Positions 1 through 8,702 of a stretch of DNA of 64,000 nucleotides are shown piece by piece. The first letter of the stretch is position 1. Each line of letters begins with the position of its first letter. Origin of the DNA: Actinoplanes oblitus (GTDB lineage Bacteria; Actinomycetota; Actinomycetes; Mycobacteriales; Micromonosporaceae); NCBI RefSeq assembly GCF_030252345.1, contig NZ_CP126980.1:9557501-9621500 (forward strand), in the 5' to 3' direction. The translations under genes and the position numbers were made by a program. The notes under the pieces are model-generated. The model worked only from the letters and a program-made list of their open reading frames with translations. It was not told the DNA's origin and did no database searches.

Positions 1-371
1 CTCCGGCTGCTTCCGGTCGCGGTCCGCACAACCCTCGCTGCCGCAACCCCAACCACCCTCGCTGCCGCCACGCCGCCCCAGAGCTTGCGGATCCTTTTCC
101 GGTACGACTTGGCGCCCCGTGGCAATCGGCACGCGAGGCCCGGCCCCCGCACGACCGCAACGCGTGTCGTGCGGGTCCGCTGCCCCTCCCGGAAACCCGG
201 CGGCAGTCGCACCGGGCACAGCCGGTCAGCCCTTTGCCGGGGTGGAACGGCCGGCGGGACGGGCAGGTGAGGCCGAAGGTAGTCAGGCGAGCAGGTCCGG
301 GAGCCCGGCCAGACACGCTGACCGGCCGGCCAGGCGGCCCGGCCGGTCAGGCGGTCAGGCCGGTCAGGCGG
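1..371. other. left-edge stretch without a supported gene
   Basis: No reading frame here has recognisable protein features. The frames that stay open are arginine/proline/glycine-rich products of extreme GC content. The only structure seen is a short tandem repetition near the right end, annotated separately. The neighbouring membrane-protein gene runs leftward and ends at 372, so this stretch lies downstream of that operon. Confidence 0.5.
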
Positions 372-374
372 TCA
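341..374. repeat. two-copy 17-bp tandem repeat overlapping a stop codon
   Basis: The unit GGCCGGTCAGGCGGTCA occurs at 341-357 and again at 358-374, within a wider GGTCAGGC-rich stretch (about 319-389). The second copy contains the TCA that is the TGA stop of the minus-strand membrane gene, so the repeat reaches the end of its coding sequence. Confidence 0.7.
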
Positions 375-974
375 GGCGGGCAGGTCGGCGGTGGCTCGGC
401 GGGACGGGCCGGCCAGCGCGTAGGTGGCGAGGCCCGCGACCGCCGCGAGCAGCGCCAACAGGGCGGCCGGGGTGTTGCCCGGGTCCTGGGACTGCCACGT
501 GAGCAGCTGGCCGACGACCGTGTCCGAGCGGGGGAACATGACGGCGGCCAGAGTCCAGCCGAGCGGCAGGAACCAGGAGCGGACCGGGGTGAGCAGGCTG
601 GCGCCGAGCGCGGTCAGGCCGAGCAGCCCGGCCGCGTCGCGGAGCACCACCGACGCCGGGCCGATCCGGGCCGAGGTGAGCAACGTGATCGCCAGCAGGC
701 CCAGCACGATCAGCAGCGCGGCCAGCAGGTGGGCGGCCCGGCGCGGCGGCCAGGACACCGCGGCGGTGCGGTCCAGGGCGTAGTCCGGGCTGCTCAGCGT
801 CACGGTCAGGGCCGACACCAGCAGCAGCACGGTCAGCACCACCAGCGGCGGGTCCGCGTCCCGGGTCTTCCCGAATCCGGCCCACAGCCCCCACATCAAG
901 CCGGCGCAACCACCGGCCAGGGCCAGGGCCATCGGGGCCCGCCGGGAGCGCAGGTACAGCGCCAGCCACCTCAC
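372..974 (-). CDS. integral membrane protein of the ABC exporter operon
   Basis: The product is about 200 residues with roughly six hydrophobic segments (for example near residues 15-33 and 40-57, and at the C-terminus). No soluble domain is recognised. The GTG start overlaps the TGA stop of the preceding permease gene as GTGA, which implies translational coupling. A longer frame upstream stays open only because it shadows the permease gene. Being the last gene after an ATP-binding protein and an ABC-2-like membrane protein, it is probably a second membrane subunit of the exporter. That role is inferred from position and hydrophobicity. The substrate is unknown. Confidence 0.7.
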   Translation of the reverse strand: MRWLALYLRSRRAPMALALAGGCAGLMWGLWAGFGKTRDADPPLVVLTVLLLVSALTVTLSSPDYALDRTAAVSWPPRRAAHLLAALLIVLGLLAITLLTSARIGPASVVLRDAAGLLGLTALGASLLTPVRSWFLPLGWTLAAVMFPRSDTVVGQLLTWQSQDPGNTPAALLALLAAVAGLATYALAGPSRRATADLPA

Positions 975-2242
975 GACGTGCAACCCACCGCGGCCTGGCG
1001 GATCGCGACGAGCCGGGCGGTCGCCTGCCCGGCCGGCAGAGCCCGCAGCTGCTGCCAGCGGACCACGGCGGCGGCGGTGTCGTCGGCCTCCTCGGTCACC
1101 GGCTGGCGCCCGATCAGCAGGTACGCGGCGGCGAGCGAGTCCCGCCAGTCGGGGCCGTTCGGGCAGTCGTAGGACCCGGCGAACGCCGCGATCACGATCT
1201 CCTGCGTCAGGTCGTCCATCTCGCCGTTCCGGATCGGCACGAGCGCCACGCCGGCGTTCCGTGGGGCCGGCACGTACGGGATGTAGGTGGTGGTGTCCTC
1301 GTTCACCCGGGTCGGCCCGCCGGGCAGCCTCGCCAGCAGCGCCAACGCCGCCCGGGCCTGCGGAACCACCTGAGGCAGCAGCCCCTCGTGCACCCGGCTG
1401 ACGCACACCCGCGGCTCGTCCGGGGCGCAGACCAGCACCTGGGCCGCATGATCCACCGAGTCGACGACGAGCCGGTTCTGATGCGGCATGACAGCGATCG
1501 CCAGGGTGGCGCCGAGCACCACCGGCAGCAGCGCCGCCACCCGGATCCGCCAGCCGCGAGCCGCGAACAACAGCAGCCCGGTGATCGCCAGCGCGCCCAG
1601 CCAGCTCGCCTGCGCGGCGCTGACCCGGCCGGGCACTGTGGTGTAGGCGTCCGGCATGTTCATCTCGTAGATCGGCGAGAAGACCAGCGCCAGCCAGCCG
1701 CGGGGCCGGGTGGCGCCGGGGATGGTGAGCAGCAGTCCGAGACCGGCCACCGCCAGCAGCGGCGCGGTCACCAGCCACGGCAGCAGGCGGCCGATCGCGA
1801 GACCCACCCAGACCGCCGCGACCAGCGACAGCACGCCGACCACGGTGACGGTCAGCACCGCCGGCGGCAGGTACAGAGCGGTACCGACCAGGGAAACGGC
1901 GCCCGCGGCGCCCATCAGCAGGTAGCCGGCGGTGAGGGTGACCGCCATCGCCAGCAGCGTCGGCACGGCGCGGTGCACCCGCGGCCGGGGCGTGGTGGCG
2001 AGCAGCTCGGTCATGTTCGCCTGCCGCTCGCGGCGGCCTTCCCAGGCGCCGGCGGCCAGGGCCAGCGGCCAGAGCACCGCGAGGTACAGCCGCTGGGTCA
2101 TGGCCAGTTGCATCCAGCCGGTCGGCCAGTCCGTTTCGTCGAACAGGTAGAGCAGCGCCACGCCGGCGACCAGCAGGATCAGGGCGGACCCGAGCGCCGC
2201 GGAGCGGCGGATCTCGATGCGCAGGATGCGGCTCATCGGCAC
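971..2242 (-). CDS. ABC-2-like permease with large soluble C-terminal part
   Basis: This is a 423-residue membrane protein. It begins with a basic segment and a transmembrane helix near residues 16-35, then several more helices to about residue 260. A largely soluble C-terminal portion of about 160 residues carries a few cysteines. It overlaps the ATP-binding gene upstream and the small membrane gene downstream, so all three are likely made together. The layout fits the membrane component of an ABC-2-type exporter whose ATPase is the preceding gene. The soluble tail is unusual for such permeases and matches no domain I can name. Confidence 0.75.
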   Translation of the reverse strand: MPMSRILRIEIRRSAALGSALILLVAGVALLYLFDETDWPTGWMQLAMTQRLYLAVLWPLALAAGAWEGRRERQANMTELLATTPRPRVHRAVPTLLAMAVTLTAGYLLMGAAGAVSLVGTALYLPPAVLTVTVVGVLSLVAAVWVGLAIGRLLPWLVTAPLLAVAGLGLLLTIPGATRPRGWLALVFSPIYEMNMPDAYTTVPGRVSAAQASWLGALAITGLLLFAARGWRIRVAALLPVVLGATLAIAVMPHQNRLVVDSVDHAAQVLVCAPDEPRVCVSRVHEGLLPQVVPQARAALALLARLPGGPTRVNEDTTTYIPYVPAPRNAGVALVPIRNGEMDDLTQEIVIAAFAGSYDCPNGPDWRDSLAAAYLLIGRQPVTEEADDTAAAVVRWQQLRALPAGQATARLVAIRQAAVGCTS

Positions 2243-3033
2243 GCCCCCGCCCGGTCCCGGCGCAGCAGCGCCGAATAGCCACGTTCGGCGGGGCTGTCCC
2301 CGGCGTCGCCGTCGCCACCCTGCGCGACCAGGTCGTCCGGCGTGCCCTGGAAGACCAGCCGGCCCTGGTTGATCATCACGACGTCACCGCACGCGGCGAC
2401 CACGTCCTCGACCAGGTGGGTGGAGACCAGGACACAGCTGTCCACCCCCAGGTCGCGCAACAGCTCGCGGAAGTCGAGGCGCTGCTCCGGGTCGAGCCCG
2501 ACGGTCGGCTCGTCGAGCAGCAGGAGTGCCGGATCGTTGACGATCGCCTGGGCGATGCCGACCCGGCGCAGCATGCCGCCGGAGAGCGTCTTCAGCCGCG
2601 CGCCGGCCCGGTCGGCCAGGCCGACCCGCTCGATCGCCCGCTGCACCGCGCCGGGCACCGTGGCTTTCGGCATCTCCTTGAGCCACGCCATGTACTCGAC
2701 GAACTCGCGCACCGTGAAGCGCGGGTAGAAGCCGAACTGCTGCGGCAGGTAACCCAGGCCGCGACGGATCCGGCGCAGGTCGGCACGCCCGTCCACGGAC
2801 TCGCCGAGCAGCGTCAGCTTGCCGCCGGCCGGTTCCAGCACGGTCGCCAGCGCCCGCATCAGCGTGGTCTTGCCGGCGCCGTTCGGACCGAGCAGGCCGT
2901 GCACCCCGGTACCCAGGGTCAGATCGAGCCCGTCGACGGCCAGGTGCCGGCCGGCCCGGACGCGCAGTTGCTCGGTGTGCACCGCCCACGGATGGGTGGT
3001 GGGTGCGGTCTCGGCCGCGCTCACCGTACGCAT
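2233..3033 (-). CDS. ABC transporter ATP-binding protein
   Basis: This 266-residue cytoplasmic ATPase powers the exporter encoded by the next two genes. Walker A is GPNGAGKT (residues 49-56), the signature is LSGGM (150-154), Walker B is LLLLDEPT (170-177) and the switch histidine lies in STH (about 206). It resembles the CcmA/DrrA group that pairs with ABC-2 permeases. The ATG is preceded by a strong AGGAGGAGA Shine-Dalgarno sequence that lies inside the last codons of the anti-sigma gene, only three bases separating that stop from this start. The exporter is therefore probably part of the sigma-factor operon. Substrate unknown. Confidence 0.92.
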   Translation of the reverse strand: MRTVSAAETAPTTHPWAVHTEQLRVRAGRHLAVDGLDLTLGTGVHGLLGPNGAGKTTLMRALATVLEPAGGKLTLLGESVDGRADLRRIRRGLGYLPQQFGFYPRFTVREFVEYMAWLKEMPKATVPGAVQRAIERVGLADRAGARLKTLSGGMLRRVGIAQAIVNDPALLLLDEPTVGLDPEQRLDFRELLRDLGVDSCVLVSTHLVEDVVAACGDVVMINQGRLVFQGTPDDLVAQGGDGDAGDSPAERGYSALLRRDRAGACR

Positions 3034-3036
3034 GAG

Positions 3037-3831
3037 TCATCTCCTCCTGAGAAAGCGGTCGGCGCGGGCCGTCGCGAAGGCCGCCGAGGCCACCGCGATG
3101 AACGCCCAGACGCCGAGACTGCCCGGCTGAAGCACGACCGGGAGGTGGGCGGTGTAGACCGCCGGTAGGGCCACCGCGCACGACCAGGCGGCGATCAGGA
3201 CGAGCGCGGCACGGCGCACGCCGATGAACGCGCCCAGCGCGATGGCGGTGGTGGTGAAGGCCAAGCAGGGCAGCAACGCACAGGCCAGCGAGACGCCGGC
3301 CCGGTCGCTGGCCAGCAGCAGCATCGGCACGATCACGGCGAGCACCGTGGCGGTGCGCCGCAGCAGCAGGGGCAGTCCGGCCGCCGGGGTGCTGGCGATC
3401 AGCTCGCCGGCCGGGTCACTGCCCCGGCTCCAGGCGATCGCCACCGCGGGCAGCGGCGCGACCGGCGCCAGCAACAGCACCAGCGACGGCATGCTGGGCT
3501 GCAGCGCCTGGAGCAGCACCGCGCAGCCGAGCACGGCGCCGGTCATGGTCAGCCACGGCACCAGCTGCCAGACCAGCCACCGGTTCCGCGCCACCGACCA
3601 GCGCTGCCGCGTCCGCACCGGGGCGGGTCCGGTCGCGACGTCCCGGTCCAGCTCGTCGCGCACCCGGTCGAGCAGGGTCAGGACGTCCGCCGGGGTGCTG
3701 CCGGCCAGCCGGGCGCGGCAGTCGGCGCACTCCTCCAGGTGCACCTCGACCGACCAGAGGGCGGCCTCGTCGAGGCCCGGATCGCCGGACGCGTACCGGG
3801 AGATCACCGACGGGTTGGGGTGTCCGGTCAT
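3037..3831 (-). CDS. zinc-finger anti-sigma factor with membrane domain
   Basis: The 264-residue protein starts with a short cytoplasmic zinc-binding anti-sigma domain containing the H-x3-C-x2-C motif (H31, C35, C38 in HLEECADC). Several transmembrane segments follow to the end and finish in an Arg-rich tail. The ATG overlaps the TGA of the upstream ECF sigma gene (ATGA), the usual arrangement for a sigma/anti-sigma pair. It should hold the sigma factor inactive until an envelope signal is sensed. The reading frame is open further upstream, but only as a shadow of the sigma gene. No separate periplasmic sensor domain is visible. Confidence 0.88.
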   Translation of the reverse strand: MTGHPNPSVISRYASGDPGLDEAALWSVEVHLEECADCRARLAGSTPADVLTLLDRVRDELDRDVATGPAPVRTRQRWSVARNRWLVWQLVPWLTMTGAVLGCAVLLQALQPSMPSLVLLLAPVAPLPAVAIAWSRGSDPAGELIASTPAAGLPLLLRRTATVLAVIVPMLLLASDRAGVSLACALLPCLAFTTTAIALGAFIGVRRAALVLIAAWSCAVALPAVYTAHLPVVLQPGSLGVWAFIAVASAAFATARADRFLRRR

Positions 3832-4385
3832 GACAGTGCCTCCCGCAGGGCGAGCCGGGCCCGCCGCGCCCGGGACTTGACGGTGCCCTCCGGCACCCCG
3901 AGCAGCAGTGACGTCTCCCGGACCGAGAGACCGTCGAGGACCATCGCGCGCAGCACCTGCCGGACGTCCGGGGGCAGGGTCAGCAGCGCCTGCTCCAGTT
4001 CGTGGCCGACCCGGGCGGCCATCACCTCGTCCTCGGCGGCCGGCACCGTCGTCGCGGTGTGCGCGGCCGGCACCTTCTCCTGCCGGGCGCGGCGGCGGAA
4101 CGCGTCGACCAGCCGGTTGGCGGCGATGGTCCAGAGCCAGCCGACAGCGCTGCCGTCGGTGGCCGAGCCGGCGAAGTCGCCGGCGGCCCGCCAGACGGCC
4201 AGGTAGGTCTCCTGCATCACGTCGGCGACCACGTCGTCGTCGGCGCACCGGCGGCGCAGCCGGACGGCAAGCCACGGCGAGGTGCGCCGGTACAGCTCGT
4301 CGAACGCGCGCCGGTCGCCGGCGGCGGTGCGCCGCACCAGCTCCGCCTCGTCGGCCGCGTCCAGGCTTCGTCTCACAACCAGCAA
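3828..4385 (-). CDS. ECF-type RNA polymerase sigma factor
   Basis: The 185-residue protein has sigma region 2 (roughly residues 27-95, with an ADVMQETYLAVWR-type core recognition helix) and sigma region 4 (about 135-184, ending in a VPEGTVKSRARRAR recognition helix). No extra C-terminal domain is present. It overlaps the anti-sigma gene, and the ABC exporter genes follow without a gap. The simplest reading is that this factor transcribes its own operon and so controls the exporter. Its promoter motif cannot be defined from a single copy. Confidence 0.93.
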   Translation of the reverse strand: MLVVRRSLDAADEAELVRRTAAGDRRAFDELYRRTSPWLAVRLRRRCADDDVVADVMQETYLAVWRAAGDFAGSATDGSAVGWLWTIAANRLVDAFRRRARQEKVPAAHTATTVPAAEDEVMAARVGHELEQALLTLPPDVRQVLRAMVLDGLSVRETSLLLGVPEGTVKSRARRARLALREALS

Positions 4386-4478
4386 GACGACGGCAGGGGG
4401 CCCACGGTTCTCCAGCCGGAGTGGCGTGCGTCACATTGCTGACGCCGAGGGCCCGCGGGCGGTGGGTTAGCGTGAGGC

Positions 4479-4805
4479 ATGGCTTTCGACGAGGCGCTCG
4501 CGGAGCGGATCCGGGACGGGCTCGGGGACGTCGACGGGGTGACCGACAAGCGGATGTTCGGCGGGATCACGTTCATGGTGCACGGCAACATGGCCGTCGG
4601 CGTGATGGGTGACGACCTGATCGTGCGGCTCGGCGCGGCGGCCGGGGAGTCCGCCCTGGCCGAGCCGGGCACCCGGGTCTTCGACTTCACCGGCCGCCCG
4701 ATGAAGAACTGGATCGTGGTGGACGGCGACCGTCTCGACGACGACGGCCTGGCCCGCTGGCTCCGGGCCGGCGTCGACTTCGCCTGCTCCCTGCCGCCGA
4801 AATAG
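4479..4805 (+). CDS. TfoX N-terminal domain protein
   Basis: The 108-residue protein matches the TfoX N-terminal family: it opens with an amphipathic helix and the conserved K-R-M-F-G-G motif (residues 24-29), and later has MKNWIVV. The family is named after the competence regulator TfoX, but stand-alone actinobacterial members have no established function. It is monocistronic and divergent from the sigma-factor operon, with about 93 bases between the two starts. The C-terminal TfoX domain is absent, as in most short homologues. Confidence 0.82.
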   Translation: MAFDEALAERIRDGLGDVDGVTDKRMFGGITFMVHGNMAVGVMGDDLIVRLGAAAGESALAEPGTRVFDFTGRPMKNWIVVDGDRLDDDGLARWLRAGVDFACSLPPK

Positions 4806-4848
4806 CGGGCCCGGCGCGGACATCGTCGGCCGCCGCCGGACCCGGCTC

Positions 4849-5688
4849 CTAGAGGACGCTTCCGTACGCGGTGAGCGTCGCGTCCAGCACCTCACGCCCC
4901 GGCCGTGCCCACAGCTCGGCGTTCATCACCTCGACCTCGATCGGCCCGGTGTACCCCGCCTTGTCCACCGCGTCGTGGAACGCCCGCATGTCCACGCAGC
5001 CCTCGCCGGGCAGCCCCCGTCCGGTGAGCACGCCGGCCGGCAACGGCGTGATCCAGTCGGCGAGCTGGTAGATCGCGATCCGCTCGCCAGCCCGGGCGAT
5101 CTTGTCCAGCACGGTGTCGTCCCACCACAGGTGGTAGGTGTCGACGGTGACGCCGACCTGCCCGACCGGATGCCGCGCGGCGATCGTCATGGCCTGGTCC
5201 CAGGTGTTGATCACGCAGCGGTCGGCGGCGTACATCGGGTGCAACGGCTCGATCGCCAGGGTCACCCCGGCGGCGGCCGCGTGCGGCACCAGCCGGGCGA
5301 TCGCGTCGGCGACGTGCTGCCGGGCCCCGGCGATGTCCTTCGAGCCGTCCGGGAGGCCACCGGAGACCAGGACCAGCACCTTCGTGTCCAGCGCGGCGGC
5401 CTCGTCGATCGCCCGGCGGTTGTCGTCGAACCAGTCCGGCAACTGGAAGAAGCCGCTGCGGCAGAGCGTGGTGACGGTCAGGCCGGCGTCGCGGACCAGG
5501 GCGGCGGAGCGGGCCAGGCCGTACTCGGCGACCGGCTCACGCCAGAGCGCGACCTGGCCGACGCCGGCCTGGACGCAGCCGGCGACCAGTTCCTCCAGTC
5601 CCCAGGACTTGGCCGTGATCTGGTTGAACGAGAACCGGCTCAGGACGCCACCTCCACTGTGCCGCGGCGTGCTCGGGTGCTCGCTCAT
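4849..5688 (-). CDS. sugar phosphate isomerase/epimerase (TIM barrel)
   Basis: The 279-residue protein belongs to the xylose-isomerase-like TIM-barrel family. Glutamates and histidines of the usual metal site are visible in LAIEPLHP, VGVTVDTYHLWW and IEVEVMN. It should isomerise or epimerise a sugar or sugar acid in the cytoplasm. Its ATG overlaps the stop of the DUF993 gene, so it is the last gene of a three-gene catabolic operon. The exact substrate cannot be read from sequence. Confidence 0.87.
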   Translation of the reverse strand: MSEHPSTPRHSGGGVLSRFSFNQITAKSWGLEELVAGCVQAGVGQVALWREPVAEYGLARSAALVRDAGLTVTTLCRSGFFQLPDWFDDNRRAIDEAAALDTKVLVLVSGGLPDGSKDIAGARQHVADAIARLVPHAAAAGVTLAIEPLHPMYAADRCVINTWDQAMTIAARHPVGQVGVTVDTYHLWWDDTVLDKIARAGERIAIYQLADWITPLPAGVLTGRGLPGEGCVDMRAFHDAVDKAGYTGPIEVEVMNAELWARPGREVLDATLTAYGSVL

Positions 5689-6824
5689 CCCGCCATCACC
5701 TCGAAGAATCGGTTCGCGCGGTGTGCCGCGAGGTCCGGATCCGGCAGCAGGCCCGCCGCGTCGGCGAGCTCGATCAGCCGGGCGAAGTGCGGCACCGACC
5801 GGCCCGACTGGAGGCCGCCGACCATGGTGAAGTGCGACTGGTGGCCGGCCAGCCAGGCCAGGAAGACGATGCCGGTCTTGTAATAGAACGTCGGCTTCTC
5901 GAAGATGTGCCGGGACAGCGGGACGGTCGGCGCGAAGATCCGGTCGTACTCGTCCAGGTCACCCCGGTCCAGGGCGGCGAATGCGGCGGCCGCGGCCGGG
6001 GCGATCGCCGCGAAGATGCCGAGCAGCGCGTCGGAGTGTCCCTGGTCGTCGCCGCGGATCAGCTCCGGGTAGTTGAAGTCGTCGCCGGTGTAGAGCCGGA
6101 CACCGGCCGGGAGCCGGCGGCGCAGCCGGATCTCGTGCTCGGCGTCGAGCAGCGAGATCTTGATGCCGTCCACCTTCGCGGGATTGCCGTTGATCAGTTC
6201 CAGCACCGTCTCGGTGGCCTTGTCCACGTCGGACGAACCCCAGTACCCCTCGAGCGCGGGGTCGAAGGCGGTGCCGAGCCAGTGCAGCACCACCGGCTGG
6301 TCGGAGAGCTCCAGCAACGAGCGGTAGACGGACAGGTAGTCGTCGGCGTCGCGGGCGGCGGCGGCGAGATGCCGGCTGCACATCAGCACCGGAACGGCGC
6401 CCGCCGTGAGGACGTCGGCGAGTTGCTCACGGTACGCGGACGCGATCCGGTCGAGCGGGACAGCGCCCGGCGTCAGCTGGTCGGTCGCCACGCCGGCCAC
6501 GATCCGGCCGCCCACCGACGCGGCCTCGGCGGCGCTGCGCCGGATCAGTTCCCTGGTCGCGGCGTAGTCGAGACCCATCCCCCGCTGCGCGGTGTCCATC
6601 GCCTCGGCCACCCCGAGGCCGTGTGACCAGAGGTGGTGCCGGAAGGCCAGGGTCGCCGCCCAGTCCAGGACGGCCGGCGCGCCGGGTGCGTTCGGCGCCG
6701 CCGGATCCGCGACCACGTGCGCCGCGGCGTACGCCAATCGGGTGCTGGGTGGGGTTTTCGGGTTCTCCCAGCGGCGCCGGTCGGCGAGGGTGAGCGGGCC
6801 GGACGGCAGATTCACCGTGGCCAT
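5685..6824 (-). CDS. DUF993 / dihydrodipicolinate-synthase-like protein
   Basis: The 379-residue protein resembles the DUF993 family, a (beta/alpha)8 group related to dihydrodipicolinate synthase and other class I lyases. A segment DGIKISLLD in the middle contains a candidate Schiff-base lysine. It sits between an oxidoreductase and an isomerase, overlapping both by a few bases. It may therefore cleave or condense an oxidised sugar intermediate. That is inferred from the fold and neighbours. No family member with a defined substrate is known to me. Confidence 0.8.
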   Translation of the reverse strand: MATVNLPSGPLTLADRRRWENPKTPPSTRLAYAAAHVVADPAAPNAPGAPAVLDWAATLAFRHHLWSHGLGVAEAMDTAQRGMGLDYAATRELIRRSAAEAASVGGRIVAGVATDQLTPGAVPLDRIASAYREQLADVLTAGAVPVLMCSRHLAAAARDADDYLSVYRSLLELSDQPVVLHWLGTAFDPALEGYWGSSDVDKATETVLELINGNPAKVDGIKISLLDAEHEIRLRRRLPAGVRLYTGDDFNYPELIRGDDQGHSDALLGIFAAIAPAAAAAFAALDRGDLDEYDRIFAPTVPLSRHIFEKPTFYYKTGIVFLAWLAGHQSHFTMVGGLQSGRSVPHFARLIELADAAGLLPDPDLAAHRANRFFEVMAG

Positions 6825-7975
6825 CAGGACTTGCCCAGCTCGATGCGGCGGCCCTCGCGGGCGGACCGGAGACCCGCCTCGGCGAGCCGGACGCCACGGG
6901 CGCCGGAGGCGAAGTCCCAGTGGAACGTCTCACCGGCGACGACGTGCCGGAGGAACGCCTCCCACTGCACCTTGAAGCCGTTGTCGAACTCGTCGTTGTC
7001 CGGCACCTCGGACCACTCGTCGCGGAACGACCGGCCGGTGAGCGGCAGGTCCGGGTTCCAGACCGGCTTCGGCGTGCTCGCCCGGTGCTGGATCTTGCAG
7101 CCCCGCAGGCCGGCGACCGCGCTGCCGTGCGTGCCGTCGACCTGGAACTCGACCAGCTCGTCGCGGTTGACCCGGACCGCCCAGGACGAGTTGATCTGGG
7201 CGACGATGCCGCCCTCCAGCTCGAAGATCGCGTAGGCGGCGTCGTCGGCGTCCGCCGTGTACTCCTCGCCGCGCTCGTCGACCCGCTTCTCGATGTGCGT
7301 GGCGATCGTCGCCTGCACTCCGCGGACCGCGCCGAACAGCTCCTCCAGCACGTAGTTCCAGTGCGGGAACATGTCCATCACGATGCCGCCGCCGTCGGCC
7401 AGCCGGTAGTTCCAGCTGGGACGCTGGGCGGCCTGCCAGTCCCCCTCGAAGACCCAGTAGCCGAACTCGCCGCGCACCGACAGGATCCGGCCGAAGAAGC
7501 CGCCGTCGATCAGCCGCTTGAGCTTGCGCAGGCCGGGCAGGAAGAGCTTGTCCTGGACCACGCCGTTGCGGATGCCGGCCGCGGCGGCCAGCTCGGCCAG
7601 CTCCTCGGCGGCGACCGAGCTCTCCGCGAGCGGCTTCTCGGTGTAGACGTGCTTGCCGGCCGCGATCGCCTGACGGATCGCCTTCTCCCGCTGCTGGGTG
7701 ACCTGCGCGTCGAAGTAGATCTCCACGTCCGGCCGGGCCAGCGCGGCGTCCAGGTCGGTGGTCCACTCGGTGAGGCCGTGCCGCGCGGCGAGCGCGGCGA
7801 GTTTGTCCGGGTCACGACCGACCAGGATCGGCTCCGGCCAGATGTGGCCGCCTCCGGGCAGGGCGACGCCGCCCTGCTCCCGGATGGCGAGCAGGGAGCG
7901 GACCAGGTGCTGCCGGTAACCCATCCGGCCGGTCACTCCGTTGAGCACAATGCCGATCGATCTGCGCGCTGCCAT
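6824..7975 (-). CDS. Gfo/Idh/MocA family NAD(P)-dependent oxidoreductase
   Basis: The 383-residue protein starts with a Rossmann segment carrying the degenerate dinucleotide motif GVTGRMG. The family catalytic motif T-E-K-P-L-A follows in the first half, and a C-terminal alpha/beta domain closes it. It should oxidise a sugar or cyclitol, passing hydride to NAD(P). The ATG at 7975 was chosen because an AAGGGG ribosome site precedes it and the Rossmann strand follows directly. The upstream in-frame extension crosses the operator and has no family features. First gene of the catabolic operon, immediately downstream of a LacI-type palindrome. Confidence 0.92.
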   Translation of the reverse strand: MAARRSIGIVLNGVTGRMGYRQHLVRSLLAIREQGGVALPGGGHIWPEPILVGRDPDKLAALAARHGLTEWTTDLDAALARPDVEIYFDAQVTQQREKAIRQAIAAGKHVYTEKPLAESSVAAEELAELAAAAGIRNGVVQDKLFLPGLRKLKRLIDGGFFGRILSVRGEFGYWVFEGDWQAAQRPSWNYRLADGGGIVMDMFPHWNYVLEELFGAVRGVQATIATHIEKRVDERGEEYTADADDAAYAIFELEGGIVAQINSSWAVRVNRDELVEFQVDGTHGSAVAGLRGCKIQHRASTPKPVWNPDLPLTGRSFRDEWSEVPDNDEFDNGFKVQWEAFLRHVVAGETFHWDFASGARGVRLAEAGLRSAREGRRIELGKS

Positions 7976-7997
7976 GTGTCGGGACCCCTTTGCTCCA

Positions 7998-8013
7998 AGG
8001 AAAGCGCTTTCCT
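7998..8013. promoter_or_regulatory. LacI-type operator
   Basis: AGGAAAGCGCTTTCCT is a perfect 16-bp palindrome centred on the CG step typical of LacI/GalR-family operators. It sits 23-38 bases upstream of the ATG of the oxidoreductase gene, overlapping the expected promoter or leader. It very likely represses the catabolic operon until a sugar ligand appears. No LacI-family gene lies in this window, so the repressor must be encoded elsewhere. Confidence 0.8.
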
Positions 8014-8185
8014 GCTGATCGCAGCGTAGGACCCGAACGCGCTTCGAACAAGGGGCGACGAAGCCGGCTGTTGATCGCCATGGACGGATCCGGACCGATC
8101 CGGCGATGGCAGCGATCCGGCCGCACTGGTCACACCGCACGGCAAGCGGCTCGGGACACCGCTCGCGGGCCGGCCCGGGAAACGG

Positions 8186-8210
8186 AAAAGGGCCCCGCGA
8201 AGGGGCCCTT
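8186..8210 (-). terminator. rho-independent-like terminator
   Basis: AAGGGCCCC (8188-8196) and GGGGCCCTT (8202-8210) form a 9-bp stem with a GCGAA loop. On the minus strand the hairpin is followed by TTTTCCGTTT. It lies just past the stop of the truncated RTX gene and probably ends the PadR operon transcript. Confidence 0.7.
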
Positions 8211-8221
8211 CTCGTGGTCGC

Positions 8222-8692
8222 TCAGCGTTCGCAGTTGACCGCGACGTCCGGGCTGTGAGGATGGCACTCGTCGCCGGCGGTGCCGTTCGGGCCGCCGTCG
8301 AGGGCGTCGACGCTGGCCGGCGTCTCCGAGCCGAAGAGCAGGTCGTCGCCGGCATCGCCGTAGAGGTGGTCGCGGCCCGCGTCGCCCTCCAGCACGTCGT
8401 TGCCGCCGGCGCCGTGCAGAATGTCGTCGCCGTCCAGGCCCTCCAGTCGGTCGTCGCCGTTGCCGCCGGACAGCACGTCGTTGCCGTCCCAGCCGGCCAG
8501 AGCGTCGGCGCCGTCGCCGCCGTCGAGCAGGTCGTTGCCGGTGTCGGCGTCCAGTCGGTCGTTGCCGCCCCGGCCGTAGAGCCGGTCGGAGCCGGGCATG
8601 CCGAACAGGAAGTCGCTGCGCGAGCCGCCGACGAGCCGGTCCTTGCCGGAGCCGCCCTCGGCGAACATTCGCAGGTCGGTGTTGTTCACCAC
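8222..8692 (-). pseudogene. N-terminally truncated RTX (Ca-binding repeat) gene
   Basis: The 156-residue frame consists almost wholly of Ca-binding nonapeptide repeats of the GGxGxDxLx type (for example GGNDRLDADTGND). It begins at the sequence VVNNTDLRM, which in the intact paralogues at 11563, 25163 and 38287 lies about 110 residues in, after the signal peptide and a conserved beta-rich domain. The whole secretion and N-terminal part is therefore missing. The first GTG is about ten bases past the stop of the membrane-protein gene, with no Shine-Dalgarno sequence. It looks like a 3' fragment of a paralogue fused behind another operon. It could still be translated as a cytosolic repeat protein. 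Confidence 0.7.
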
Positions 8693-8702
8693 GGCGGCGT
8701 GA

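Noticed and set aside
372..2318. A single 648-codon minus-strand frame covering two membrane genes
   Set aside because: Its N-terminal two thirds is Arg/Pro/Gly-rich shadow of the permease at 971-2242; only the last 200 codons are a real membrane protein with its own GTG start.
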